Below, one piece after another: positions 1 through 6,361 of a stretch of 14,525 nt of DNA; position 1 is the stretch's first letter, and each line of letters opens with the position of its first letter. The DNA is from an uncultured Prevotellaceae bacterium. Lineage in GTDB: Bacteria > Bacteroidota > Bacteroidia > Bacteroidales > Muribaculaceae. The notes below the pieces were generated by a model that worked only from the letters and a program-made list of their open reading frames with translations, ran no database searches and was not told the origin of the DNA. The stretch lies in assembly GCA_937904375.1 (NCBI GenBank), contig CALDIG010000301.1, positions 1 through 14,525 of the forward strand, written 5' to 3'. Made by a program: the position numbers and the translations under genes.

Positions 1-8
1 AGAGGAAA

Positions 9-51
9 GGAAACGAAAGTAGGTCAGAAAACTTTCGTTTCCCGACCTACT
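9..51 (-). terminator. Overlapping hairpins after the SusA-like gene, possible terminator
   Basis: Seen: a perfect 12-bp inverted repeat, GGAAACGAAAGT at 9-20 against ACTTTCGTTTCC at 31-42, with a 10-nt loop. The loop contains AGGTC (21-25), which is complementary to GACCT at 44-48. The second pairing can be lengthened to 18-25 with 44-51, at the cost of opening part of the first stem. The element starts 18 nt after the last stop codon of the operon. On the minus-strand transcript it is followed by a pyrimidine-rich stretch rather than a clean U-tract. A transcript end is the simplest reading; a pseudoknot or a switch between two stems is also possible. Sequence beyond position 1 is needed to see the whole element. 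Confidence 0.5.
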
Positions 52-69
52 CGATGGTTGTCAGTGAGT

Positions 70-1980
70 TTAGAACTCAAGGATTAGGGTTTGGCGGGGT
101 TGCATCACGATGTCGCTCACGAGGCTGACGTGGGTGCTGGTGGGGATGTCGCGGCCTACCATGGCGTTGCCTATTATCTCGGCATAGCGTTTCACCGGCA
201 TGGTGGCGGTCTCGTTGGTGCCGTTGACGATGGTCATCACGGTCTTGCCGTTGTATTGGCGCGCCACTACATAGATGCCGTTATGAGGCAGGAACTGTGT
301 CTGCTTGCCTTTGGTGATCACATCGCTGCCGGGACCTTTGCGCCAATGGAGTAGGGCGCGCAGCCAGTTAAACATGTCATTCTCTTCTTGTGTGCGCCCC
401 TGCGAGGTAAAAGCGTTGTGCGAGTCGCCCGGGAAGCCTCCTGGGAAGTCCTTGCGCACATTGCCGTCGGTCACCTGCTTGGTGCCGTTGAGCAATACCT
501 CGGTGCCGTAGTAGAGCTGCGGTATGCGGTTGATGGTGAGCAGCAGAGCCAATGCCTGTTTAAGTGTGTTGGCATCCTTGCCGTCCTTGAGGAAGCGGTC
601 GGTGTCGTGGTTCTCGATAAACGCCATCACGCTGCTTGGGTTAGGGTAGAGGTAGTCAAATACCAGACTGTTATACACGCGGTTAAAGCCTCGCCACTGG
701 TTGTCGGTGGTCTCGATGCTTGCCGAATCGACACAGGCATAGAATGAGAAGTCCATCACAGTCTTGAGGTAACTGTTCTCCATGGCGATTTTGCTGTCGC
801 GCTGCCAAGCGGCGGTGTAAGGCGGCTGCTCAAACCAAGTCTCGCCCACCACGTTGAAGTTGGGATATTCGCTGTCGATTCTCTTCATCCAGCGTGCCAT
901 AGGACCAGCGAAGGCGTAAGGATAGGTGTCCATGCGGATGCCATCGATGCCCACTGTCTCAATCCACCAGATGCTGTTCTGGATGAGGTAGTTCATCACG
1001 TGAGGATTGTTCTGGTTGAGGTCGGGCATGGTAGAGACGAACCAGCCCTCTACGGTCTGCTTCTTGTCCACCTCGCTGGCGTAGGGGTCAAGCACAGGAG
1101 CCAGTTTATAGCTCGTCTGCATGAAGCTCGTGTTGCGCGAGTCGCTTGTGCCCCCCGACTCCTTGAGCCACTCGTGGGTGTTGAACCAGTCGTTGCTGGG
1201 CATGTCAGCCACCCAGGGATGCTCAAAGCCGCAGTGGTTGAAAATCATGTCCATCACCACCTTGAGACCTTTGCCATGAGCCTCGTCAACGAGACGGCGA
1301 TAGTCGGCGTTAGTGCCGAAACGTGGGTCAACGCGGTAGTAGTTGGTGGTTGCATAGCCGTGATAGGTGTCGTTCCACGGACTCTCAGGCGAGTCGTTCT
1401 CCAGCACTGGAGTGAACCACAACGCCGTCACGCCCAGGTCGTTGAGGTAGTCGAGGTGCTTACGTATTCCCTCCAAGTCGCCACCATGACGGTAGCTGGG
1501 CTTGTTGCGGTCGCACACCTGGCTACGCATCCCTGCCACACGGTCGTTGGCGGGGTTGCCGTTGGCAAAGCGGTCGGGCATGAGCATGTAGAGCACATCG
1601 GCATTGGTGAAACCCATGCGACGGTCGCCGCTCATCTCACGCGCCTTGAGCTCATACTTCACGTCATAAGAGAGTTTGCCCTTCTTGAAAGTGAGAGTCA
1701 TGATGCCTGGCTGGGCACCAGCGGTGTTGAGATAGATGAGCAGGTAGTTGGGGCTGTCGAGCCGCACCAGCGAGTCGATTTTCACCCTGGCATAGTTGGT
1801 GGTCACCTCGGCATCGCGGATTTCGGGACCATAGACCATAAGCTGCACCGACGGGTCTTTCATGCCCACAAACCAGTTGGTAGGCTCAATGCGGTCAACT
1901 TTCAGAATAGGCATCTTGGGAATTGCCCAAGCGCCTGCCGCTATGAGCACTGCCATTGATATGAGAATTGTTCTTTTCAT
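70..1980 (-). CDS. susA: Neopullulanase / cyclomaltodextrinase-type GH13 enzyme (SusA-like), exported
   Basis: Family GH13 endo-acting enzyme that cuts alpha-1,4 links in maltodextrins, cyclodextrins or pullulan, probably in the periplasm. Seen in the 636-residue protein: a signal peptide (residues 1-19, ending AWA) without a lipobox cysteine; an N-terminal beta-sandwich like that of cyclomaltodextrinases (about 24-113); the barrel from about 125, opening with YMLMPDRFANG (131-141). All four GH13 motifs are intact: DMIFNH (244-249), GIRMD with nucleophile D351, GETW with acid/base E380, and ENHD with D459. The C-terminal domain is about 552-636. Length and domain order match Bacteroides SusA. 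It is the last gene of the run, 74 bp after the pullulanase gene, and its leader is A-rich with no Shine-Dalgarno. The exact preference (neopullulanase, cyclomaltodextrinase or maltogenic amylase) cannot be told from sequence. Confidence 0.93.
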   Translation of the reverse strand: MKRTILISMAVLIAAGAWAIPKMPILKVDRIEPTNWFVGMKDPSVQLMVYGPEIRDAEVTTNYARVKIDSLVRLDSPNYLLIYLNTAGAQPGIMTLTFKKGKLSYDVKYELKAREMSGDRRMGFTNADVLYMLMPDRFANGNPANDRVAGMRSQVCDRNKPSYRHGGDLEGIRKHLDYLNDLGVTALWFTPVLENDSPESPWNDTYHGYATTNYYRVDPRFGTNADYRRLVDEAHGKGLKVVMDMIFNHCGFEHPWVADMPSNDWFNTHEWLKESGGTSDSRNTSFMQTSYKLAPVLDPYASEVDKKQTVEGWFVSTMPDLNQNNPHVMNYLIQNSIWWIETVGIDGIRMDTYPYAFAGPMARWMKRIDSEYPNFNVVGETWFEQPPYTAAWQRDSKIAMENSYLKTVMDFSFYACVDSASIETTDNQWRGFNRVYNSLVFDYLYPNPSSVMAFIENHDTDRFLKDGKDANTLKQALALLLTINRIPQLYYGTEVLLNGTKQVTDGNVRKDFPGGFPGDSHNAFTSQGRTQEENDMFNWLRALLHWRKGPGSDVITKGKQTQFLPHNGIYVVARQYNGKTVMTIVNGTNETATMPVKRYAEIIGNAMVGRDIPTSTHVSLVSDIVMQPRQTLILEF

Positions 1981-1997
1981 TTTGTTATTTTTATTAA

Positions 1998-2033
1998 TCG
2001 ATTGCTCGAATGTTCGAGTGTTCGAGCAATCGA
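1998..2033 (-). other. Perfect 13-bp hairpin inside the TCGA array
   Basis: Bases 1998-2010 are exactly complementary to 2021-2033, with a 10-nt loop (2011-2020). In the minus-strand transcript the stem ends 17 nt before the AUG of the SusA-like gene. It is followed by an A-rich leader and no U-run, so it does not look like an intrinsic terminator. It may act on mRNA stability, RNA cleavage or translation start; this is inference. Confidence 0.7.
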
Positions 2034-2045
2034 GCGTTCGAGATG
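1998..2045 (-). repeat. Six-unit 8-bp tandem array, core TCGA, before the SusA-like gene
   Basis: Seen: six consecutive 8-bp units, each starting with the self-complementary TCGA and followed by four variable bases. Unit starts are 1998, 2006, 2014, 2022, 2030 and 2038. The variable part of unit 1 (TTGC) is the exact reverse complement of that of unit 4 (GCAA). The array fills most of the 74-bp gap and ends 17 nt before the start codon of the downstream gene. It shares a 13-mer, TTCGAGCAATCGA, with the array at 4025-4072. No protein-coding role is likely. Function unknown. Confidence 0.85.
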
Positions 2046-2054
2046 AAAAAAGGA

Positions 2055-4001
2055 TTAATCGTGCAAGATAACTGCCGCGCGGGGTGGAGCGATAATCTCG
2101 TCGGTGGTGAGGGTGTAGATGCCGTCCTCGTTGATGACATCACCATCTCCCACAATGGTGTAGGTCGATTTTGGCAGTTTCACCGTGCGTTTATCATTGT
2201 TGCCGTTAAGAATTACAATCATATTGTTCCACTTGTCGCCAAGTTCGTTGAGGTTCTTATATCTGTAAACCACGAGGCAGTCGCCGCCAGGCAGGAACTC
2301 GAGCGCTCCGGCAGTAGAGGTGCGCTTGAATGTGGGGTCAGAGATATAAGCAATGTGATGATTCTTGCGCAGGGCGATGAGGTTCTTGTAGTAGTTGAAT
2401 ACCTGCGGATAACGCTTGAGGTTATTCCAATCGAGGTGGTTGATGCTGTCGGGACTCTCGAAGCTGTTGTGAACACCCTTCTTGTCGCGCAACATCTCCT
2501 CGCCACTGAGCATGAATGGGATGCCTCGTGAGGTGAAGACAGCGGTCTGCGCCATCAGGTCGAGCTTGATGAGATCTTTCTCTGTGAGGCCAGGAATGCT
2601 GGCTTTCAGCCTATCTACCAAGCACATATCGTCGTGGCAGCTCACGTAGGCAATCATTTGGTTGGGGTTGTTGGCAAACGGCGCCTTGCTGTAGTTCACC
2701 TTGCTGTAGTCGATTTGCGGATGTTGTGAGGCACCGGCGATACCGAATTTCAAGCTTTCCTCATATCCAGGGATGCCACCGAGGAAAGCGGCCTTGTCGT
2801 CGCCATCCCATGGACCACGCAACGCGTCGCGAATATCATCGCTGAATGCTGCGATGCCTGGCATACGTTTGATATTGGCCTTCATTCCAAGCTTATCGTT
2901 AGGATAGGCACAACCTCCCGCGCTCCACCCTTCGCCATAGACGATGCGGTTGGGATCTTTTTTATGCACCATGTCGGCGATGGCGTTCATCGTCTCGATG
3001 TCGTGAACGCCCATCAGGTCGAAGCGGAAACCGTCGATGCCGTACTCATCCATCCAGTATTTCACGCTGGCGAGCATAAAGGCGCGCATGATGTCGCGCT
3101 CGCTGGCGGTCTCGTTGCCGCAGCCGCTACCGTTGCTCCATGAGCCGTCGGGGTTCTTGCGGTAGAACGTGTCGGGGCATGTCTTCTGGAAATTGCCGTC
3201 ATCGATGCTGAAGGTGTGGTTATACACCACATCGAGCACCACCTGAATCCCCGCATTGTGAAGTGCCTGCACCATCTGCTTGAACTCACGGATGCGTGTG
3301 GCGGGGTCGAAGGGGTTGGTGGAATAGCCGCCCTCGGGCACATTGTAGTTCACTGGGTCATATCCCCAGTTGTAACGGTTCTTTTCCAAATGCTCCTCAT
3401 CGATAGAACCATAGTCATAGGATGGCAGGATGTGGATGGTGTTCACACCCAAACTCTTGAGGTGTTCTATAGCCTTACGTTCGGTGAGCGCAAGGAACTT
3501 GCCCTTGTACTGCAATCCGCTTGATGGATCGATAGAGAAATCACGGTGATGCATCTCGTAGATGATGTGGTCGCCAAGAGCGATGAGTGGCGAATGCCTG
3601 CCATTGTCCCAACCTTCGGGGTTGGTTTCTGTCATGTCGATGATGGCACCACGGCGGCCGTTCACTCCCACCGCTTTAGCAAAGATGCCTGGGTTCTCGC
3701 CCATATACTTGCCGTTGTATTTCACGTCGAAGGTGTAGAAGCGTCCTTTGAGGTCGCCCTTGATGGTGGCGTGCCACTCGCCGGCGATTTTCTTGTCGCG
3801 CTTCATCTCCACCTTCTTGAGCATCTTGCCGTCCTTGCCGGCATCGTAGATGCGCAATGTCACGCCCTGCGCGTCGTCGTTGGTGTTGAGCAAGAATTCG
3901 GTGGCCTTTGGGGTGTAGGTCATCTCGTTGAAGTTATAGTCGCGAGCACCTGCTGTTGCCATTGTCAATGCGATTATTGCTGTTAATAGTAATTTTTTCA
4001 T
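2055..4001 (-). CDS. pulA: Type I pullulanase (GH13), exported
   Basis: Debranching enzyme that hydrolyses alpha-1,6 links of pullulan and branched maltodextrins. Seen in the 648-residue protein: signal peptide 1-19 (ending AGA, no lipobox), then a CBM48-like sandwich (about 30-125) ending in the pullulanase-type segment KAVGVNGRRG (109-118). The type I signature YNWGYDP is at 210-216. Catalytic motifs are DVVYNH (257-262), GFRFD with nucleophile D328, YGEGW with acid/base E357, and SCHDD with D457. The barrel runs to about 560, followed by a beta domain to the end. There is no N-terminal CBM41, so this is a compact form. It lies 79 bp after the GH97 gene and 74 bp before the SusA-like gene, so co-transcription is likely. 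The position after D457 is Asp where I expect Asn in many relatives; the effect is unknown. Activity outside the cytoplasm is inferred from the signal peptide. Confidence 0.93.
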   Translation of the reverse strand: MKKLLLTAIIALTMATAGARDYNFNEMTYTPKATEFLLNTNDDAQGVTLRIYDAGKDGKMLKKVEMKRDKKIAGEWHATIKGDLKGRFYTFDVKYNGKYMGENPGIFAKAVGVNGRRGAIIDMTETNPEGWDNGRHSPLIALGDHIIYEMHHRDFSIDPSSGLQYKGKFLALTERKAIEHLKSLGVNTIHILPSYDYGSIDEEHLEKNRYNWGYDPVNYNVPEGGYSTNPFDPATRIREFKQMVQALHNAGIQVVLDVVYNHTFSIDDGNFQKTCPDTFYRKNPDGSWSNGSGCGNETASERDIMRAFMLASVKYWMDEYGIDGFRFDLMGVHDIETMNAIADMVHKKDPNRIVYGEGWSAGGCAYPNDKLGMKANIKRMPGIAAFSDDIRDALRGPWDGDDKAAFLGGIPGYEESLKFGIAGASQHPQIDYSKVNYSKAPFANNPNQMIAYVSCHDDMCLVDRLKASIPGLTEKDLIKLDLMAQTAVFTSRGIPFMLSGEEMLRDKKGVHNSFESPDSINHLDWNNLKRYPQVFNYYKNLIALRKNHHIAYISDPTFKRTSTAGALEFLPGGDCLVVYRYKNLNELGDKWNNMIVILNGNNDKRTVKLPKSTYTIVGDGDVINEDGIYTLTTDEIIAPPRAAVILHD

Positions 4002-4024
4002 TTTTCTTATTTTTTATAGAGCGG

Positions 4025-4060
4025 TCGATTATTCGATTATTCGAGCAATCGAACAATCGA
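4025..4060 (-). other. 15-bp hairpin with two G-U pairs on the transcript strand
   Basis: In the minus-strand transcript the arm copied from 4046-4060 pairs with the arm copied from 4025-4039 over 15 positions around a 6-nt loop (CUCGAA, copied from 4040-4045). Thirteen pairs are Watson-Crick and two are G-U. On the plus strand the same two positions would be A-C mismatches, so the fold favours the sense transcript. No U-tract follows, which argues against termination. Confidence 0.7.
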
Positions 4061-4072
4061 GTAGTCGTAGTA
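4025..4072 (-). repeat. 8-bp tandem array, core TCGA, before the pullulanase gene
   Basis: Seen: five consecutive units that begin with TCGA (starts 4025, 4033, 4041, 4049, 4057) and a sixth, degenerate one starting TCGT at 4065. Units 1 and 2 are identical (variable part TTAT). Unit 3 (TCGAGCAA) is identical to unit 4 of the array at 1998-2045. The array ends 23 nt before the start codon of the pullulanase gene. It has the same layout as the spacer at 1981-2054 but a different fold. Function unknown. Confidence 0.85.
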
Positions 4073-4080
4073 CTCTTAGT

Positions 4081-6285
4081 TTAAATTGCCTTGAGAGATA
4101 TTGCGAAGCCGCCGCCGGGGGCTTCGGTGAGCTTCAACACGTCGCCTTGTTTCACGGTTTTCTTCGTGATGACGTAGGCGGCGGGGTTGGTCTCGTAGTG
4201 GGCATCTTTAGCGTCGGCATAGATGATGCACTCATACTTGCGTCCCTTGTCGAGGAAGTCGAGTTTTACATCTACTTTGTGCCCGTTCTCGTTGCACTTG
4301 CCGCCAATGAACCAGTTGTCGGTGCCTTTAGCCTTGCGTGCCACGGTGATATACTCGCCCGGCTCGGCATCGATGTAGCGGCTGTCGTCCCAGTCGAGCG
4401 CCACGTCGCGGATGAACTGGAAAGCGTCGTCAAATTTCTCGTAGTTCTGTGGCAGGTCGGCAGCCATCTGCAACGGACTGCACATCACCACATAGAGAGC
4501 CAACTGTCCCACAACGGTGGTGTGGACGATGTGCTTGTTCTCGCTCCAGTTCTCAAGACGTGTCTCTAGCACGCCGGGGGTGTAGTCCATAGGACCGCCC
4601 TGGAAGCGGGTGAACGGCAGAATCACGGTGTGGTTGGGATTGCTGCCGTAGAATGCCTCATATTCGGTGCCTCGCGCGCTCTCGTTGCCTACGAGGTTGG
4701 GCCAAGTGCGGCACAGACCCGTCGGGCGGGTCGCCTCGTGGGCGTTGACCATGATGTGGTGCTTGGCGGCCTCCTGAAGCACATAGAGGTAGTGGTTGTT
4801 CATCGACTGGCTATAGTGGTAGTCGCCACGTGGGATGATGTCGCCCACATATCCACTCTTCACGGCATCGTAGCCGTAATCGTTCATGAGCTGATAGGCC
4901 TTCTCCAGATGACGCTCATAGTTTGTCACGCTCGAGCTGGTCTCATGGTGCATCATCAGCTTCACGCCCTTGCTGTGGGCATAGTCGTTCAAGTATTTGA
5001 GGTCGAAGTCGGGGTAGGGTGTCACGAAGTCAAACACGTCGGCCTTCCACATGCACGCCCAGTCTTCCCAACCAATGTTCCAACCCTCAACCAGCACCTC
5101 GTCAAGACCGTTCTTGGCGGCGAAGTCGATGTAGCGCTTCACCTCCTGGGTGTTGGCGCGGTGGCGGCCGTTGGGCTTGGCTTTGGAGTAGTCAGTCTCA
5201 CCGAGTTTCACGCTGGGGAACTCGTCGGTGTAGTTCCAAGCGCCATGACCCACAATCATCTCCCACCACACACCGCAGTATTTGGTAGGGTGAATCCAGC
5301 TGGTGTCCTCAATCTTGCAAGGTTCGTTGAGGTTGAGGATGAGGCTTGAGGCGAGCATGTCGCAAGCGTCATCGCTCACCATCACGGTGCGCCATGGTGT
5401 GTGGCAAGGTGCCTGCATACAGCCCTTGTAGCCAGTGGCATCGGGGGTAATCCATGAGGTGAACACCATGTTCCTGTCGTCAAGGTTGAGGTGCATAGCG
5501 CCATAGTTTACCAGTGCTGCCTCGTGCAGGTTGAGGTATATGCCGTCGTCGGTCTTGAGCTGGAGGGAGGTCTGCACGCCGGTAGGAGAGAAAATGGTCT
5601 GCGAAGCGTTGTCCCACACCACAGCGTCGCGCATGCGGTCCTCGGTGTAGTCGGTGCGGCGTTGTCCCACGCCATCGGGCTTGTCCCATCGTGCGCAAGC
5701 GGTGATGCGGCTGCGTATGTCGCTCAACCTTGTGACTTGGGTGGGATATTCCTCAGTGTCGTAGTCGCCGGCTATCCACCACGCACGGTGGTTGCCAGTC
5801 ATGGCAAACTCGCTCTTCTCCTCCTTGATGATGAAGTAGTTGAGGTCTTTCTGCAACGGGAACTCATAGCGGAAACCCATGCCGTCGTCATAGACGCGGA
5901 AGCGGATAATCATCTTGCGGTTGGCACTCTGCTGATAGAGGTCAACGGCGAGCTCGTTGTAGTTGTTGCGGATGCTCTTGTACTGTCCCCACACGGGAGT
6001 CCAGGTCTCGTCGTGCGATGTCACCTGCGAATTGGTCACGGTGAAGCCGTCGAGCAGGTCGGTCTCATCCATGCCCTTGCTGGCGTGTTTGTCGGGTGCC
6101 AACTCAAACCCCAAATGGCTGGGATTTATCACCTTCTTGCCCTTGTAGAGCATCTCGTAGGTGGGTCGCCCCTGGTCAATAGAGAAGTTCACCTGCACGT
6201 TGCCGTTAGGCGACATTACTTGCTGTGCTGCGATAGTAAACACACAGCAAAAAGTCAATAATATTGTATTTAGTATTTTTTTCAT
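4081..6285 (-). CDS. susB: Inverting alpha-glucosidase, family GH97 (SusB-like), exported
   Basis: Exo-acting, calcium-dependent enzyme that releases glucose from the non-reducing ends of maltooligosaccharides; SusB of Bacteroides thetaiotaomicron is the model. Seen in the 734-residue protein: signal peptide 1-20 (ending IAA), N-terminal GH97 beta-sandwich (about 22-290) with AWWIAGDYDT (168-177), barrel from about 330 with VLVEGWNIGWEDW (397-409), and a C-terminal beta domain from about 640. HHETS places E448, NAHEA places E517, and NESARGTEYE places E535 and E541. From memory these match E439, E508, E526 and E532 of SusB with a constant shift of nine. Glutamates at the first two positions point to the inverting GH97 group, not the retaining group that uses an Asp nucleophile. 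It lies 76 bp after the GH77 gene. The mature enzyme is probably periplasmic. Confidence 0.95.
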   Translation of the reverse strand: MKKILNTILLTFCCVFTIAAQQVMSPNGNVQVNFSIDQGRPTYEMLYKGKKVINPSHLGFELAPDKHASKGMDETDLLDGFTVTNSQVTSHDETWTPVWGQYKSIRNNYNELAVDLYQQSANRKMIIRFRVYDDGMGFRYEFPLQKDLNYFIIKEEKSEFAMTGNHRAWWIAGDYDTEEYPTQVTRLSDIRSRITACARWDKPDGVGQRRTDYTEDRMRDAVVWDNASQTIFSPTGVQTSLQLKTDDGIYLNLHEAALVNYGAMHLNLDDRNMVFTSWITPDATGYKGCMQAPCHTPWRTVMVSDDACDMLASSLILNLNEPCKIEDTSWIHPTKYCGVWWEMIVGHGAWNYTDEFPSVKLGETDYSKAKPNGRHRANTQEVKRYIDFAAKNGLDEVLVEGWNIGWEDWACMWKADVFDFVTPYPDFDLKYLNDYAHSKGVKLMMHHETSSSVTNYERHLEKAYQLMNDYGYDAVKSGYVGDIIPRGDYHYSQSMNNHYLYVLQEAAKHHIMVNAHEATRPTGLCRTWPNLVGNESARGTEYEAFYGSNPNHTVILPFTRFQGGPMDYTPGVLETRLENWSENKHIVHTTVVGQLALYVVMCSPLQMAADLPQNYEKFDDAFQFIRDVALDWDDSRYIDAEPGEYITVARKAKGTDNWFIGGKCNENGHKVDVKLDFLDKGRKYECIIYADAKDAHYETNPAAYVITKKTVKQGDVLKLTEAPGGGFAISLKAI

Positions 6286-6304
6286 AAAAAGTTATCGGTA
6301 ATAA

Positions 6305-6352
6305 TCTAGAAGTTCTAGAAAATCTAGTCAATCCAGAAAATCTAGAACTTCT
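6305..6352 (-). repeat. Five-unit 9-bp tandem array, core TCTAG, before the GH97 gene
   Basis: Seen: 9-bp units starting at 6305, 6314, 6323, 6332 and 6341, plus a partial TCT at 6350. The consensus is close to TCTAGAAAA. Unit 4 has TCCAG in place of TCTAG. The core CTAG is self-complementary, as TCGA is in the other two operon arrays, but the period is 9 rather than 8. The array ends 19 nt before the start codon of the GH97 gene and occupies the middle of a 76-bp spacer. It shares layout, not sequence, with the TCGA arrays. Function unknown. Confidence 0.85.
6308..6352 (-). other. Two-level hairpin: 12-bp outer stem and 5-bp inner stem
   Basis: Outer stem: AGAAGTTCTAGA (6308-6319) with TCTAGAACTTCT (6341-6352), perfect. 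Inner stem: 6323-6327 with 6333-6337 around a 5-nt loop, flanked by a symmetrical internal loop of three U against three U. On the minus-strand transcript the inner stem contains one G-U pair; on the plus strand that position would be A-C. No U-tract follows the structure. Confidence 0.68.
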
Positions 6353-6361
6353 TGTGGTTGT

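Noticed and set aside
1000..1959. Plus-strand open frame of 319 codons opposite the SusA-like gene
   Set aside because: Antisense shadow of a gene with all four GH13 motifs; no domain, no leader and the same biased composition as the other shadows.
2055..4001. Glycogen debranching or branching enzyme instead of pullulanase
   Set aside because: The YNWGYDP signature, the KAVGVNG segment and a signal peptide fit type I pullulanase; branching and glycogen-debranching enzymes are cytoplasmic and lack this signature.
1998..6352. Array hairpins as intrinsic terminators
   Set aside because: None is followed by a U-tract on the minus strand, and all lie directly before genes that seem to be co-transcribed.
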